NCBI GenBank assembly: GCA_045628945.1
Contig: JAZQQG010000015.1
Span: 39,237-103,236, forward strand
DNA length: 64,000 bases
Reading direction: 5' to 3'
Origin: RGIG4034 sp045628945
Lineage (GTDB): Bacteria; Bacillota; Clostridia; Lachnospirales; Lachnospiraceae
The notes beneath the pieces were generated by a model, which did no database searches, had not been told where the DNA came from, and was given only the letters and a program-made list of their open reading frames with translations. The position numbers were made by a program, and so were the translations under genes. Positions 43,159 to 51,972 of this stretch are shown here, piece after piece; within the stretch, counting starts at the first letter, position 1, and every line of letters starts with the position of its first letter.

Positions 43159-44700
43159 CTATGCATTCTTGAGAATTGTCAAAAGGTACTCCCAGGTGCG
43201 TGCAACGCTGGCAACGTAGAGTTTCTCCTTCGTTGTGTGAATATCCGACATCTGCGGTCCGATGGAAACGCTCTGAAGACCGGGCATTTTGCTGGCAAGC
43301 AATCCGCACTCAAGGCCCGCATGGATTGTCTCCACAATGGGTTCCCGCTCATAGTACTCGGTAAAGCTTTTCTTCACAAGACTTAACCACTCACTGTCTG
43401 CTTCATACTCCCAAGGCGGATAAGCGCCGTGAACGGAGGTCGACGCGCTGGCAAGTTCTTTCGCCCGCTTCTTGACTTCCGCATCCAGACTCTCAAGATC
43501 CGACTGTGCAAGGCTACGAAGACAATGCACCGCAGTAACACACTTCTTCGAGGTAGTAAGCACACCGAGATTCAGACTGGTCTTCACTAAAATATCCCCG
43601 CTTGCTCCCACAAGATTCGTGTATTCCTGCACACCGTTTACCTGACCTGCAAGATAATGAAGCACTTTCAGCGCATCGTCGGTAAACATCGCATCTCCGA
43701 CATATCCCTCTTCGATGAATTCCGCAACCACGGTCACCCCGGGATCCTTCGGATATTCCTCCCGCAGTCGATCCGTTGCCTCTTCGGCAATACGTTTCAG
43801 ATAATCCAGTGCCGTCTCCCGATCGGTTCCGGTGGTCTTATAGTTTTCGATAAAATCTTCGGATTCCGCCTTGTTTTTGGTTAACATAAGTTCCGACAAG
43901 GCAAATCCGGGAATTGCATTATCTTTTTCTCCACCCTCAATCTTAAGAAGGGAAGTACGGAAACGATCATCCTCTTCTTCCACCATCGGCAACAAAATCT
44001 TGGCAAGTTCGATAGGAGCATTCAGACGTCCGCGGTCAATCTCCTGTCCGGAGTGTCCGCCAAGACCTCCCTTTACGGTTAACATAAATCTCTCGCCACC
44101 CCGGGTCATATACCGTACGGGAATCGTAACCTCTGCCCGCTCGCCGCCGGCACAGCCTGCGGTCAAAATGCCTTCGTCCTCGGAATCCAGATTCAAGAGT
44201 CTGCGTCCGGTAATATCATAAGGGTCCAATCCCGCTGCCCCTTCCATACCGACCTCTTCCTCGACGGTAATAATCACTTCCAGTGCCGGGTGCGAAATTG
44301 TCCCTTCCGCGGCTTCCAGCAAGGCCATCGCATAGGCTACAAAGATTCCGTCATCCCCGCCAAGACTGGTACCCAAACCATGCAGACACAGTTCTTCTCC
44401 TTCGCCATCCAGACAAAGTGTCAGGCCTTCCTTCTCCATATCAATGTCGACATCCGCATCATGCACCGCCACCATATCCATATGTCCCTGCAAGACAATG
44501 GACATGGAATCCACTTTGTCCGGTGTTGCCGGCTTCTTAATGATCACATTGCCTACCGCATCCTTCCGGACATAAAGTTTCCGGTTCTCGGCCCACGACA
44601 CCAGGAAATCGGCAAGTGCCCCCGTGTTGTAGGAACCATGCGGAATCTTACAGATTGCTTCAAAATTGCGAAATACTGCTTCGGGATATAAATCAATCAT
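43159..44700 (-). CDS. pepD: M20 aminoacyl-histidine dipeptidase
   Basis: This cytosolic di-zinc dipeptidase cleaves Xaa-His (carnosine-type) and other dipeptides. The 513-residue protein shows the metal and catalytic motifs HMDMV (zinc His), LGGDDGIFVAYA (bridging Asp), EEEVGMEGAAGLD (catalytic Glu) and a C-terminal HAGLECG. The lid domain is inserted at about 205-395. The start at 44700 overlaps the trmO stop as ATGA. In an operon with trmO and the small basic gene. Confidence 0.92.
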   Translation of the reverse strand: MIDLYPEAVFRNFEAICKIPHGSYNTGALADFLVSWAENRKLYVRKDAVGNVIIKKPATPDKVDSMSIVLQGHMDMVAVHDADVDIDMEKEGLTLCLDGEGEELCLHGLGTSLGGDDGIFVAYAMALLEAAEGTISHPALEVIITVEEEVGMEGAAGLDPYDITGRRLLNLDSEDEGILTAGCAGGERAEVTIPVRYMTRGGERFMLTVKGGLGGHSGQEIDRGRLNAPIELAKILLPMVEEEDDRFRTSLLKIEGGEKDNAIPGFALSELMLTKNKAESEDFIENYKTTGTDRETALDYLKRIAEEATDRLREEYPKDPGVTVVAEFIEEGYVGDAMFTDDALKVLHYLAGQVNGVQEYTNLVGASGDILVKTSLNLGVLTTSKKCVTAVHCLRSLAQSDLESLDAEVKKRAKELASASTSVHGAYPPWEYEADSEWLSLVKKSFTEYYEREPIVETIHAGLECGLLASKMPGLQSVSIGPQMSDIHTTKEKLYVASVARTWEYLLTILKNA

Positions 44701-45368
44701 TGCTGAATCTCCAATACTGTTAATACATCTTTGTCCACGCGAAAACGAACATTGCATCCGGCAAACCGCACACCGTAGACCCGTTCCGGATCGTTATGAT
44801 AGGACGGTCTGGGATCAAGTCGCAGAATATCGGTCAGTGCACTTCTTTTTTCCACCGGGATCGGACTTAAATCCGTCTCGCCATAATCTACGTTCAAGAT
44901 ATGTTCCTGACCGGCATGTGCAAATCCGTCATTCGCATCCTCGTGACAATCCACATACTTCAGATACGGCTTAATGTCATAGATGGGCGTGTGGTTGCGC
45001 AAATCCGCGCCACCCACGTAGAGTACCGGCCCTTCGTCCTTAGTTATGTCAACCTTAATCAATTTCACGCTGGACAGTCCGATAGAATTCGGTCGATAGG
45101 GGGACCTTGTGGCAAAAACGCCCTTGGTCTCATTACCTCCCAACCGTGGAGGGCGCACCGTCGCACGAAAATGATGATCGTCCCCGGCCTCCTCAAACTC
45201 CCACAAGAGCCAGAGGTACTCAAACTCCTCAATGCCCTTGAAAGCATCCGGTAGCCGATACTTCGGCGTCATCACAATCCGTCCCACCAAATCCTTCGCC
45301 AAACCGCTCTGTCTGGGGATCCCGAACTTCTCGTCAAAATCCGTCTCGATATATCCTATGATCTCCAT
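44697..45368 (-). CDS. trmO: tRNA t6A methyltransferase TrmO (TsaA family)
   Basis: TrmO methylates N6-threonylcarbamoyl-adenosine at position 37 of tRNA-Thr(GGU), fine-tuning decoding. The 223-residue protein has the TsaA start IGYIETDFDEKFGIPRQSG, GIEEFEYLWLLW, FATRSPYRPNSIGLS (SAM/substrate site) and ADLRNHTPIYDIKPYL. The C-terminal extension (after about 150) is typical. An extended -10 promoter (TGCTATAAT) lies about 30 bases upstream. First gene of trmO-pepD-small protein. Confidence 0.93.
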   Translation of the reverse strand: MEIIGYIETDFDEKFGIPRQSGLAKDLVGRIVMTPKYRLPDAFKGIEEFEYLWLLWEFEEAGDDHHFRATVRPPRLGGNETKGVFATRSPYRPNSIGLSSVKLIKVDITKDEGPVLYVGGADLRNHTPIYDIKPYLKYVDCHEDANDGFAHAGQEHILNVDYGETDLSPIPVEKRSALTDILRLDPRPSYHNDPERVYGVRFAGCNVRFRVDKDVLTVLEIQQ

Positions 45369-45395
45369 CCGTCGGGCCTCCCTTCTTGTAGATTC

Positions 45396-45401
45396 ATTAT
45401 A
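45396..45401 (-). promoter_or_regulatory. Extended -10 promoter of trmO
   Basis: TGC followed by TATAAT on the minus strand. The -35 is poor (TTGTAT at 20 bases), so activity rests on the extended -10. Confidence 0.6.
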
Positions 45402-45485
45402 GCATTAATGCTAATAGAATGATACAATACAGTTATATGGATTCCACATTAATTCATCAAACCGATTCATTCCAAAGGAGTACCC

Positions 45486-46193
45486 ATGAAATTTATTAAG
45501 TCCCTTACCAAGACCCAATATAAATACTTATTCATTCTGGTTGGCATTGCCCTTCTGATTCTCGATCTGCGTATCGGAATCGTACCGTTCCCGGCCTATG
45601 AGCCCTTCAAGACCGAAGCTCCCGAGACGGTATCCCTGGTGATTGATCACGTAACCGGCACCCATATGCGCATCGACCTGTTCTCCGATCTTATTGGTTT
45701 TCTCTTCCTGCTCTTCGGAAGTTTTCAGTTTCTCATGGGCCTCAGAGATCTTCCTCACGGACCGCAAGGCGAAACCAAAACCATGCGTCGTTTCCGCAGT
45801 TTCGGCTCGCTTCTTCCGTTAATCTCAATTGCAATCCTGCTCTACCTCGTAGAGAAGTTCATGCCCTTCCGGTTAAACGGTAACCTGCGTTTCCGTGCCG
45901 AATATGCTCTCTATTTCTTCGGTGTTCTTTTTAAGACCCTCGTGCTCCTTTACAGTTCCATCTCGATTACTCGCATGTTCGAGACGTTAAAAAACCATAC
46001 CTACAACAATGTTACCGTTCTCCTAATTCTGTTGGGCTGCGGTTGCCACCTGATAGCGGACATCCTCTACTTCTTTAATCTGATGATCCTCTATTGGGCA
46101 TATATCGTCGTGAGCATTGTTACAGTCGGCTTTGCGTTCTATCGCATCGGCAAGGATCTTGGCGGTAATTTCAGTGTAGAGAATGAGGAGTGA
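45486..46193 (+). CDS. Polytopic membrane protein of unknown function
   Basis: The 235-residue protein has about six predicted helices (about 13-30, 65-85, 100-120, 135-160, 178-197, 203-222). The cytoplasmic loops are basic, and a Gly-Cys-Gly-Cys-His segment (LGCGCHLIADI) lies in helix five. No family was recognised. It has a strong ribosome site (AAAGGAG). Its 3' end overlaps the end of the convergent nuclease gene by 23 bases, so the two have no room for separate terminators. Confidence 0.65.
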   Translation: MKFIKSLTKTQYKYLFILVGIALLILDLRIGIVPFPAYEPFKTEAPETVSLVIDHVTGTHMRIDLFSDLIGFLFLLFGSFQFLMGLRDLPHGPQGETKTMRRFRSFGSLLPLISIAILLYLVEKFMPFRLNGNLRFRAEYALYFFGVLFKTLVLLYSSISITRMFETLKNHTYNNVTVLLILLGCGCHLIADILYFFNLMILYWAYIVVSIVTVGFAFYRIGKDLGGNFSVENEE

Positions 46194-47037
46194 TTTTCTG
46201 GCGAAGTAGCGCTAACTCCTCCATCAGCGCCTTGTTCTGGTTCAAAAGCTCATCGGCACGCTTCCTCTCTCGTTCTGTATTCAGACGTTCTTCTGCGCGT
46301 CCTTCTGCACGTCCTTCCGCGCGCATATCATCATCGTGCAACAACTCCTTCATATACAGGTCCCTCCATTCTTCGTTTCGCAGTGCATCTCGAATTGCCA
46401 CATCCAAATGCTCTACGACCTTAGCCTCACCCTTCCTGCCTGTACGAATATATTCATACAAATCCCGCAAATCATCCGGCAGGTCTGTTCCTACATAAGT
46501 GCAGTTAAAAAAATATTTCGTAATTCCATCCTTCATCTCCAACCCACTCTGTTCCGTACACTTACTGGTAAAGGTATATACCGCTTTCCCCTGCTCAAAC
46601 GGATCAAAAGTGCAAATAAACAGAATCTGACTATCCGGTAGTTCGCGATAAGACACGCCCTCCATCAGATAATTCACATCCATATTTGCTTGATAGAATC
46701 GAGCGCGCCTCGGCAGAGCCAACTCCTCTATGGAGCGATTGTTTTGATTCTGCATCTCCGCATCATACAGCGAATACTCATCACTGGTATAGATATCCAA
46801 TCGTATCGGTTTCCCATCCGAAAGAAATTTCAGTTCCTTTTGCCCTAATGGGTCCCGCAAAATCCCTACCGGATGTTGTAATAGGCACTCCAGAACCTCC
46901 TTACATAACTCTCGGTTCTGCATAATCCTTCCAAACAAAAAATCATCCGTAAATTGTAGCTCCTCAAAGCGCTTCTTTGTACCTTTTCGCAACGCGCGGC
47001 TGTGTGTTGTTTCTTTTGAAATTACATTTTTGTGCAT
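46171..47037 (-). CDS. Rpn/PDDEXK-family nuclease-transposase protein
   Basis: The 288-residue protein belongs to the group often labelled PD-(D/E)XK nuclease family transposase. It shows FTDDFLFGRIMQN near residue 30, RLDIYTSDE with the Asp-containing strand, YDAEMQNQN (the E-x-Q form of the nuclease motif), RARFYQANMD, and FICTFDPF. A charged C-terminal coiled coil includes the repeat RAEGRAEGRAEE. Such proteins occur in many copies in Lachnospiraceae genomes, and relatives (Rpn) promote RecA-independent recombination. The start at 47037 follows GGGGAGGAG. Confidence 0.85.
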   Translation of the reverse strand: MHKNVISKETTHSRALRKGTKKRFEELQFTDDFLFGRIMQNRELCKEVLECLLQHPVGILRDPLGQKELKFLSDGKPIRLDIYTSDEYSLYDAEMQNQNNRSIEELALPRRARFYQANMDVNYLMEGVSYRELPDSQILFICTFDPFEQGKAVYTFTSKCTEQSGLEMKDGITKYFFNCTYVGTDLPDDLRDLYEYIRTGRKGEAKVVEHLDVAIRDALRNEEWRDLYMKELLHDDDMRAEGRAEGRAEERLNTERERKRADELLNQNKALMEELALLRQKITPHSLH

Positions 47038-47160
47038 AGTTCTCCTCCCCGCAGGACGAAAAGAGAACAAGCTCCTCTTCTCCCTGCTAACCCTCATAAA
47101 TTAAACGTGTGAAAATAAACAGGAATTCAAGATAATCAATAGAATTGATAAAAGAGAATA

Positions 47161-47214
47161 AAAAGACGATTCACAATACGAAGGAGGCTAGCTCATTCGT
47201 ATTATGAATCAATG
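47161..47214 (-). terminator. Dyad and probable terminator downstream of the RadC-like gene
   Basis: Arms GATTCATAATACGAA and TTCGTATTGTGAATC (one mismatch) enclose a 13-base loop. The minus strand then reads TCTTTTTATT. It lies about 85 bases after the RadC-like stop. A regulator-binding dyad is an alternative. Confidence 0.6.
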
Positions 47215-47299
47215 AAATCTGCTTATGTGATGACTATATCACAGGCTCCCAAACGATGCAAGTCCTTTGAACATTTACTAACCAATTTGCCAGCGCCTA

Positions 47300-47788
47300 T
47301 TACCGCGTCACATCCTCCGCCCGATAATGGTAAAAATGATGGTTCGCGCTGCTATACCACCTATTGGGTGCCGCCACAACTGAATTCAGAACTTCAATCC
47401 CCACAAGACGCAATATAGCTCTGGCGCTCTCATAATAATTCAAATCCGCCTCGCTTGGGTCAGCATCCGCTCGCGGATGATTGTGGTAGATGACAATTTC
47501 GTCCGCTCCTATCAACGCACAAAAAGCAAATATTCGCTTATTTGACACTGCTACCCGCGATTCATCCCCGATTCCCCCTAAAAGAAAGCCAACACAAACG
47601 CCCTCTCGAAATCCCGCAATATAGAGGTGTTCCACATCCATATCTTTGAAATTCCAGCAACGGTTGAGAAAGGCCAATCCATCCGCGGCGGATGAAATGT
47701 TCTTTTTGCATGGCGTCTGATTGATTATCATCAGACTGCTCACGCCATCATCGTTTACCACAAGGTCATACACTCGAATACTTTTCAT
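47300..47788 (-). CDS. RadC-like JAMM-domain protein
   Basis: The 162-residue protein is a short version of the RadC C-terminal domain with the JAMM metal site HNHPRADADPSEAD (near residue 110) and a conserved Glu upstream (VEHLYIAGF). It lacks the helix-hairpin-helix N-terminus of full RadC. Such short forms are common on mobile or accessory DNA, often near anti-restriction genes. The start at 47788 follows GGAGG. Metalloprotease or nuclease activity is not established for the family. Confidence 0.82.
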   Translation of the reverse strand: MKSIRVYDLVVNDDGVSSLMIINQTPCKKNISSAADGLAFLNRCWNFKDMDVEHLYIAGFREGVCVGFLLGGIGDESRVAVSNKRIFAFCALIGADEIVIYHNHPRADADPSEADLNYYESARAILRLVGIEVLNSVVAAPNRWYSSANHHFYHYRAEDVTR

Positions 47789-47872
47789 AGAATCCTCCTC
47801 TTCCCGCCCTACTCCGCGGGATAGGCTTATCATAGCCGAAGGATTACACGAAAAAGTCAATCAAAAAATGAC

Positions 47873-48028
47873 TTAATAATCCTCATCCCCCTCATCAGCG
47901 TCCAGCTCCCCGTCATGCTCTATGAAATCATACTCGGCGGCAAGTTCAATCGCATCCAACTTCCCATCACGGTTGAAATCAAATAATGCATCAAAACTGT
48001 TCTCAACATCACCATCTAAAAATCCCAT
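47873..48028 (-). CDS. EF-hand-like acidic miniprotein
   Basis: The 51-residue protein carries one near-perfect EF-hand loop (DFNRDGKLDAIE, residues 17-28) in a strongly acidic body ending DADEGDEDY. No signal peptide is seen. The start at 48028 follows GGAGGGG. One EF-hand could bind Ca2+ as a dimer. Lachnospiraceae carry many such short proteins of unknown role. It lies 84 bases upstream of the RadC-like gene on the same strand. Confidence 0.65.
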   Translation of the reverse strand: MGFLDGDVENSFDALFDFNRDGKLDAIELAAEYDFIEHDGELDADEGDEDY

Positions 48029-48082
48029 CGTATACGCCCCTCCATAGTTGATTTGCACAATCCATATCGCAATTAATTTTCA

Positions 48083-48305
48083 TCAAATAATCGCCTCATC
48101 AAATTCCTTCTTTGCCGCAGCCATCTCACCGGCTGAATAGGCGCAGACAATGACCTGAATATCATATTGCGGATACTCGGATACGAACTTATTGTACGCC
48201 CTGCAACACTGCTTCGTTGACTCTCCGACCGGATTTTCCAGAGAACCGCGAAAGATTGCCCCGCAGATACCGCCTCCCGCCAGAAGATCCCGGTTTGCCG
48301 CATTA
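48083..48305 (-). pseudogene. Remnant of a macro-domain (ADP-ribose binding) gene
   Basis: In one minus-strand frame the sequence reads NAANRDLLAGGGICGAIFR, the ADP-ribose-binding loop of macro domains. It then jumps to NPVGES and a C-terminal QYDIQVIVCAYSAGEMAAAK ending TGA. The roughly 80-100 residues that normally separate these parts are missing, and an in-frame TAA lies five codons upstream. The gene has lost its start and core. Confidence 0.7.
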
Positions 48306-48413
48306 TCAACAGATCCTTAACATTGTCCTTCTTGTGAACCCACCTTACCACTTATTCTGTACCCTTTTTCGGACTATATCGTTTAAAAATCGTTTTTTAT
48401 TCTTTTTTTAACA

Positions 48414-48443
48414 AAAAACAGGCAACCGCCGGGCTACCTGTTT
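48414..48443 (-). terminator. Terminator after the 177-residue protein gene
   Basis: AAACAGGTAGCC/GGTTGCCTGTTT stem followed by TTTTTTG on the minus strand. Confidence 0.85.
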
Positions 48444-48454
48444 TATACTTCTCT

Positions 48455-48988
48455 CTATTCATCCCACTGAATCCACTCTTTTACCTTATCCGAGGACAAC
48501 TCATTGATATGACTGGAAAAGCTCTCACTGATGCCCACCAGGGTACTTGTGAAAATACGAACCTTCTCCAGGACCTCCGAGAAATTCTCGGCCTTAAACT
48601 CACAGGAGAATTTGTCCTCGCCATCGCTGCCGGTCACATCAATCGCATAGTGTCCTTTGGTCACTACCACATGCGCCTGCATCCGAATGCCGTAATTCTC
48701 AATCACGAAATCCAGCGTCTTCGAGGTCAGGTGCACCTTATCCGAATGATTTTTGAACAGATCCGCATAGACGCCGGTCTTGTTTTTGCAGTAATTCTCC
48801 ACCAGCTCACTGATGCACTCATCGTCCGTCATAAAATCTCCGGGGGGAATTGCCCGCTCCGACACGATCTTATTGTCAAAAAAGAATGTAATCCGACGCG
48901 CCAGCTCCAGATGTTGCGCAGAAGCCTTCATGGTGTGATGCAATATGGTAAAATTATATTCGACTAAGATAGGGGTAATGCTGCTCAT
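48455..48988 (-). CDS. Hypothetical cytoplasmic protein
   Basis: The 177-residue protein has no signal or membrane segment. It reads as a mixed alpha-beta single domain (FTILHHTMKASAQHLELARR, then HVVVTKGHYAIDVTGSDGED, then a C-terminal helix). No family was recognised. The ATG is preceded by AAGGAG at a long 11-base spacing. It is monocistronic with its own terminator, next to a macro-domain remnant and tRNA-Thr. Confidence 0.6.
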   Translation of the reverse strand: MSSITPILVEYNFTILHHTMKASAQHLELARRITFFFDNKIVSERAIPPGDFMTDDECISELVENYCKNKTGVYADLFKNHSDKVHLTSKTLDFVIENYGIRMQAHVVVTKGHYAIDVTGSDGEDKFSCEFKAENFSEVLEKVRIFTSTLVGISESFSSHINELSSDKVKEWIQWDE

Positions 48989-49118
48989 AGGATACTGTGC
49001 TCCTTATAATGAATTTAGTAAAAATACTAACCAAACATCATTATACCACTTTGGTGTAGAAATACAAATTGTCCTTTTCCCCTCTCCAACGCATAACTTG
49101 AAAAAAATAAAATACTTG

Positions 49119-49147
49119 TTGACAGTCATATTTGCCTATGATATTAT
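49119..49147 (+). promoter_or_regulatory. Promoter of tRNA-Thr
   Basis: TTGACA (49119-49124) and TATTAT (49142-49147), spacer 17. Confidence 0.88.
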
Positions 49148-49173
49148 AGCATTCGGTGGTTAACACTGGAGAT

Positions 49174-49246
49174 GCTGATGTGGCTCAGTCGGTAGAGCGT
49201 CGCCTTGGTAAGGCGGAGGTCACGGGTCCGATTCCCGTCATCAGCT
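49174..49246 (+). tRNA. tRNA-Thr(GGT)
   Basis: The 73-base cloverleaf has acceptor GCTGATG pairing CATCAGC, D-arm GGCTCAGTCGGTAGAGC, anticodon stem TCGCC/GGCGG around TTGGTAA (anticodon GGT), and T-arm CGGGTCCGATTCCCG. Discriminator T; CCA not encoded. This is the tRNA class modified by TrmO and charged by ThrS, both coded in this window. Confidence 0.96.
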
Positions 49247-49255
49247 CGCATAACG

Positions 49256-49288
49256 AAAAGAGACAACCTTATGGTTGTCTCTTTTTTT
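49256..49288 (+). terminator. tRNA-Thr terminator
   Basis: AAAGAGACAACC/GGTTGTCTCTTT stem, loop TTAT, followed by a run of T. Confidence 0.92.
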
Positions 49289-49433
49289 GTCCTATTTCGC
49301 ATATCCCCGGGCGAAATGTATGCGAATTCGACCAACCTGTTAGGATTTCGCAAGAAAGAGTCGCAATTACGCATAAGTGCTTTTTTTCTTGGTTGCACTG
49401 TTGCATAATAAGGATGCTACAATCCCCTTTAAC

Positions 49434-49480
49434 AAAAAGGAAGAGAAGTGTACCGCGAGGTTGCTTCTCTTCCTTTTATT
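49434..49480. terminator. Terminator after the second GGDEF gene
   Basis: A 14-bp stem (AAAAGGAAGAGAAG and complement) with a 15-base loop and T-runs on both sides, about 55 bases after the GGDEF stop. Confidence 0.8.
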
Positions 49481-49535
49481 TTATGTCGTTTTTCTTTTTC
49501 GCCCGTCCATTCGAAGTATGCCCGATCGCGGGCTT

Positions 49536-51830
49536 CTATTTTCTTACAGACAGGCTCTTATTCTTCTTGGCGGCATAGAGTTCGGCATCAGCCTGCTCCA
49601 GTGCTTCCTCTAACGTCAGTTCCTCGGTACACTCGATTTCGGTAGCTCCCACCGACAGGTGAATGATGAACGGCTTATCGTTTTCTGCATTCAGGCGGGC
49701 ACTCTCCTCATCAATTCTTCTGCGAATCTCCTCAATGTGTCCGGGCTCGTCGAATACACCAATTGCCGCGAACTCATCTCCGCCCAGACGGGCATAGGTT
49801 AATCGATCCGCAAGCGCTAACTTTAACACCGCCGCACAGGCACAGATGGCATAATCGCCCTCGTCATGGCCATAAGTATCGTTAATCTGCTTCAGGTTAT
49901 CCATATCCGCATACATGACAAAAAGAGTACGGGAACGATTCATTTCGTCTTTTAACACCGCGTCTGCATGGCTGTTGAAACCACGACGATTCAGTGCACC
50001 GGTCAATTCATCCAGCTTCGCAATCGAGGTCAGTCTGCGGTTGGAGTTCTTCAATCCTTCCACATTGACCTCCAGCTCACGGTTCATTTCACGCTGCGTT
50101 AAGAACTGGCGAATATTCTGCATTGCCGAACTGAACAGATAGGTAAAGGTCTCCACATAGAACAGCTGGTTTGCCGGAAATTCACACAGCATCAGACCAT
50201 ACTGCAGATCACCGCAGAACAGGTCGAGCACAATGAAGTTTGCCGGCTGGTTCGGAAGCATATAGGAGTTATGGAAGATTTGATTTAAACTCATCTTCTG
50301 TTTCGTTCGCTCCACACCATGGCTCTCATTTCCATGCTGGTATGCTTTCAGAAGCACTTCATCGGGACATACCCATTCCTCGCCCTGCAGGTGCCGAATC
50401 GGCTTCGGAAATACATAGAGATAGCTCTGCTGAATCCCAAGCAGATGCAGATTCCACATGGTACTGTAATAGCTCGATTCATAGTCCACGCTCGCCGTCA
50501 GTACATCACGGGAAATGATATTCAAAATGTGATTATGGTCATCCTGTGCCGCACGAAGAGCATGTAACTGCATACTCTGGAATTCGTCCATCTTTGCGGA
50601 GATATGCATAATCAGTCGGAAGGTAAGTCGAACGTTCTCCTCTTCCATATGATCGGTTCCGATATAGTAATAACAACTCTGCAGGAAACTCTGCAAAAGC
50701 GACAGGTCAATTCTCCTCAACCGTTCCTTCGTGGTCAACGCCTTAAAAAGACGATAGAGTTCAATCACCGCCGTCTCGTTCTCGGTCGTTCCGAAGAGCA
50801 CCCGGAGGAAAAGCGTAAGGAAGGAACACAAATCTTCATAGAACGGAGTTCCCGCCACTCCATCACGCTTACCGATAATAAATTCCGCAGCCTTTTCACC
50901 GGCCCCCTTCATGTCGGAGGCAGAATCCAGGCGGTTCACGAATTCCATCACCTCACGTTCCAGATTGTTCAGGCCATACTCCGCCGATTCACGCGGAATA
51001 AAGGTGGTATCCACACGCGTATCCGTCAGTTCTCCGCCCTTCAGATATTCGCAGGCCACATTGACCGCCGAACGTCCGAGATCCGCCGCATCGGCACGTA
51101 CCGTAGCCAGAGGCGGCTCCATGTTTTTCGCATAAGGAATATCGTCAAAGCCCACCACACTGATATCCGTGCCGGGATGTAGTCCTCTTTTTTTCATGGC
51201 GGAATAGACCCCGATTGCCATCGAGTCGTTACTGCACACAATGGCCTCGATGCCGGGATCGTGATCCAACAGTCTTCCGACATCCTTCTCGCATAGGAAG
51301 GTCAGCTCGGAAAAAATAATATCCTCTTTGATGACAGCAATTCCGGCATTCTCCAAAAAGCCCATCACCGCTTCATAGCGCTCAGCGGCATCGACATTCG
51401 TAAGCGGTCCGCTGACAATACCAAAGTGCTTCTTACGACGCACATTTACAAGGTAATCCATTGCTTCTAAGAGACCGGTGGCGTTGTCATAGAGCACACT
51501 GGCATACCCGTCCTCCTTGGAAGCAATCGTAATAATCGGAATATCCCCAAACTGCTTTAAGAATTCCTGCCGCTTCTCGGCATCGTAATCGTAGGCAATC
51601 GTTGCAATCGCCACAATCAATACATCAATCGCCTTACAATTTCCGTAAGAGAAAAGAGTATTGTACTGATATTCAAACTTCTGAGTCGGATCATCGATGG
51701 TCGTACTCAGATACTTGCCCGGGAACACAAAAAGATTCGCCCCCTGTGCAGTTGCCGCTTCCATGGCACCCTGACAGATTGCGTTACTGAAATCATCTTT
51801 GACATTGCCGACTAATAAACCAATATTCAT
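49536..51830 (-). CDS. LacI-type binding domain fused to GGDEF, second copy
   Basis: The 764-residue protein has the same plan as 36814-38745. A cytoplasmic LacI/RbsB-type domain without helix-turn-helix (about 1-285: IGLLVGNVKDDFSNAICQG, VCSNDSMAIGVYSAM, VVGFDDIPYAK) is followed by a long helical and GAF-like middle (about 290-590). A GGDEF domain ends it (LDELTGALNRRGFNSHA, ARLGGDEFAAIGV). The catalytic GGDEF is intact and no RxxD site is seen. Sequence identity between the two binding domains is low, suggesting different ligands. Monocistronic. Confidence 0.88.
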   Translation of the reverse strand: MNIGLLVGNVKDDFSNAICQGAMEAATAQGANLFVFPGKYLSTTIDDPTQKFEYQYNTLFSYGNCKAIDVLIVAIATIAYDYDAEKRQEFLKQFGDIPIITIASKEDGYASVLYDNATGLLEAMDYLVNVRRKKHFGIVSGPLTNVDAAERYEAVMGFLENAGIAVIKEDIIFSELTFLCEKDVGRLLDHDPGIEAIVCSNDSMAIGVYSAMKKRGLHPGTDISVVGFDDIPYAKNMEPPLATVRADAADLGRSAVNVACEYLKGGELTDTRVDTTFIPRESAEYGLNNLEREVMEFVNRLDSASDMKGAGEKAAEFIIGKRDGVAGTPFYEDLCSFLTLFLRVLFGTTENETAVIELYRLFKALTTKERLRRIDLSLLQSFLQSCYYYIGTDHMEEENVRLTFRLIMHISAKMDEFQSMQLHALRAAQDDHNHILNIISRDVLTASVDYESSYYSTMWNLHLLGIQQSYLYVFPKPIRHLQGEEWVCPDEVLLKAYQHGNESHGVERTKQKMSLNQIFHNSYMLPNQPANFIVLDLFCGDLQYGLMLCEFPANQLFYVETFTYLFSSAMQNIRQFLTQREMNRELEVNVEGLKNSNRRLTSIAKLDELTGALNRRGFNSHADAVLKDEMNRSRTLFVMYADMDNLKQINDTYGHDEGDYAICACAAVLKLALADRLTYARLGGDEFAAIGVFDEPGHIEEIRRRIDEESARLNAENDKPFIIHLSVGATEIECTEELTLEEALEQADAELYAAKKNKSLSVRK

Positions 51831-51876
51831 AGAAAATCCTCACTTACTTTTCCATTATACATTCGCGAAAAATAGT

Positions 51877-51905
51877 TTGTAAATAAGAATTGCTTTTGCT
51901 ACAAT
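51877..51905 (+). promoter_or_regulatory. Promoter of the PurF-like gene
   Basis: TTGTAA (51877-51882) and TACAAT (51900-51905), spacer 17. Confidence 0.75.
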
Positions 51906-51972
51906 ATAAAAGATTTAGAAGAGCATTCCCTTGCTCTTACCCAACACATTTCCCGAAAGGCGGTTAATTACC

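Noticed and set aside
49156..49578. 140-codon ORF over tRNA-Thr
   Set aside because: It translates the tRNA and its terminator.
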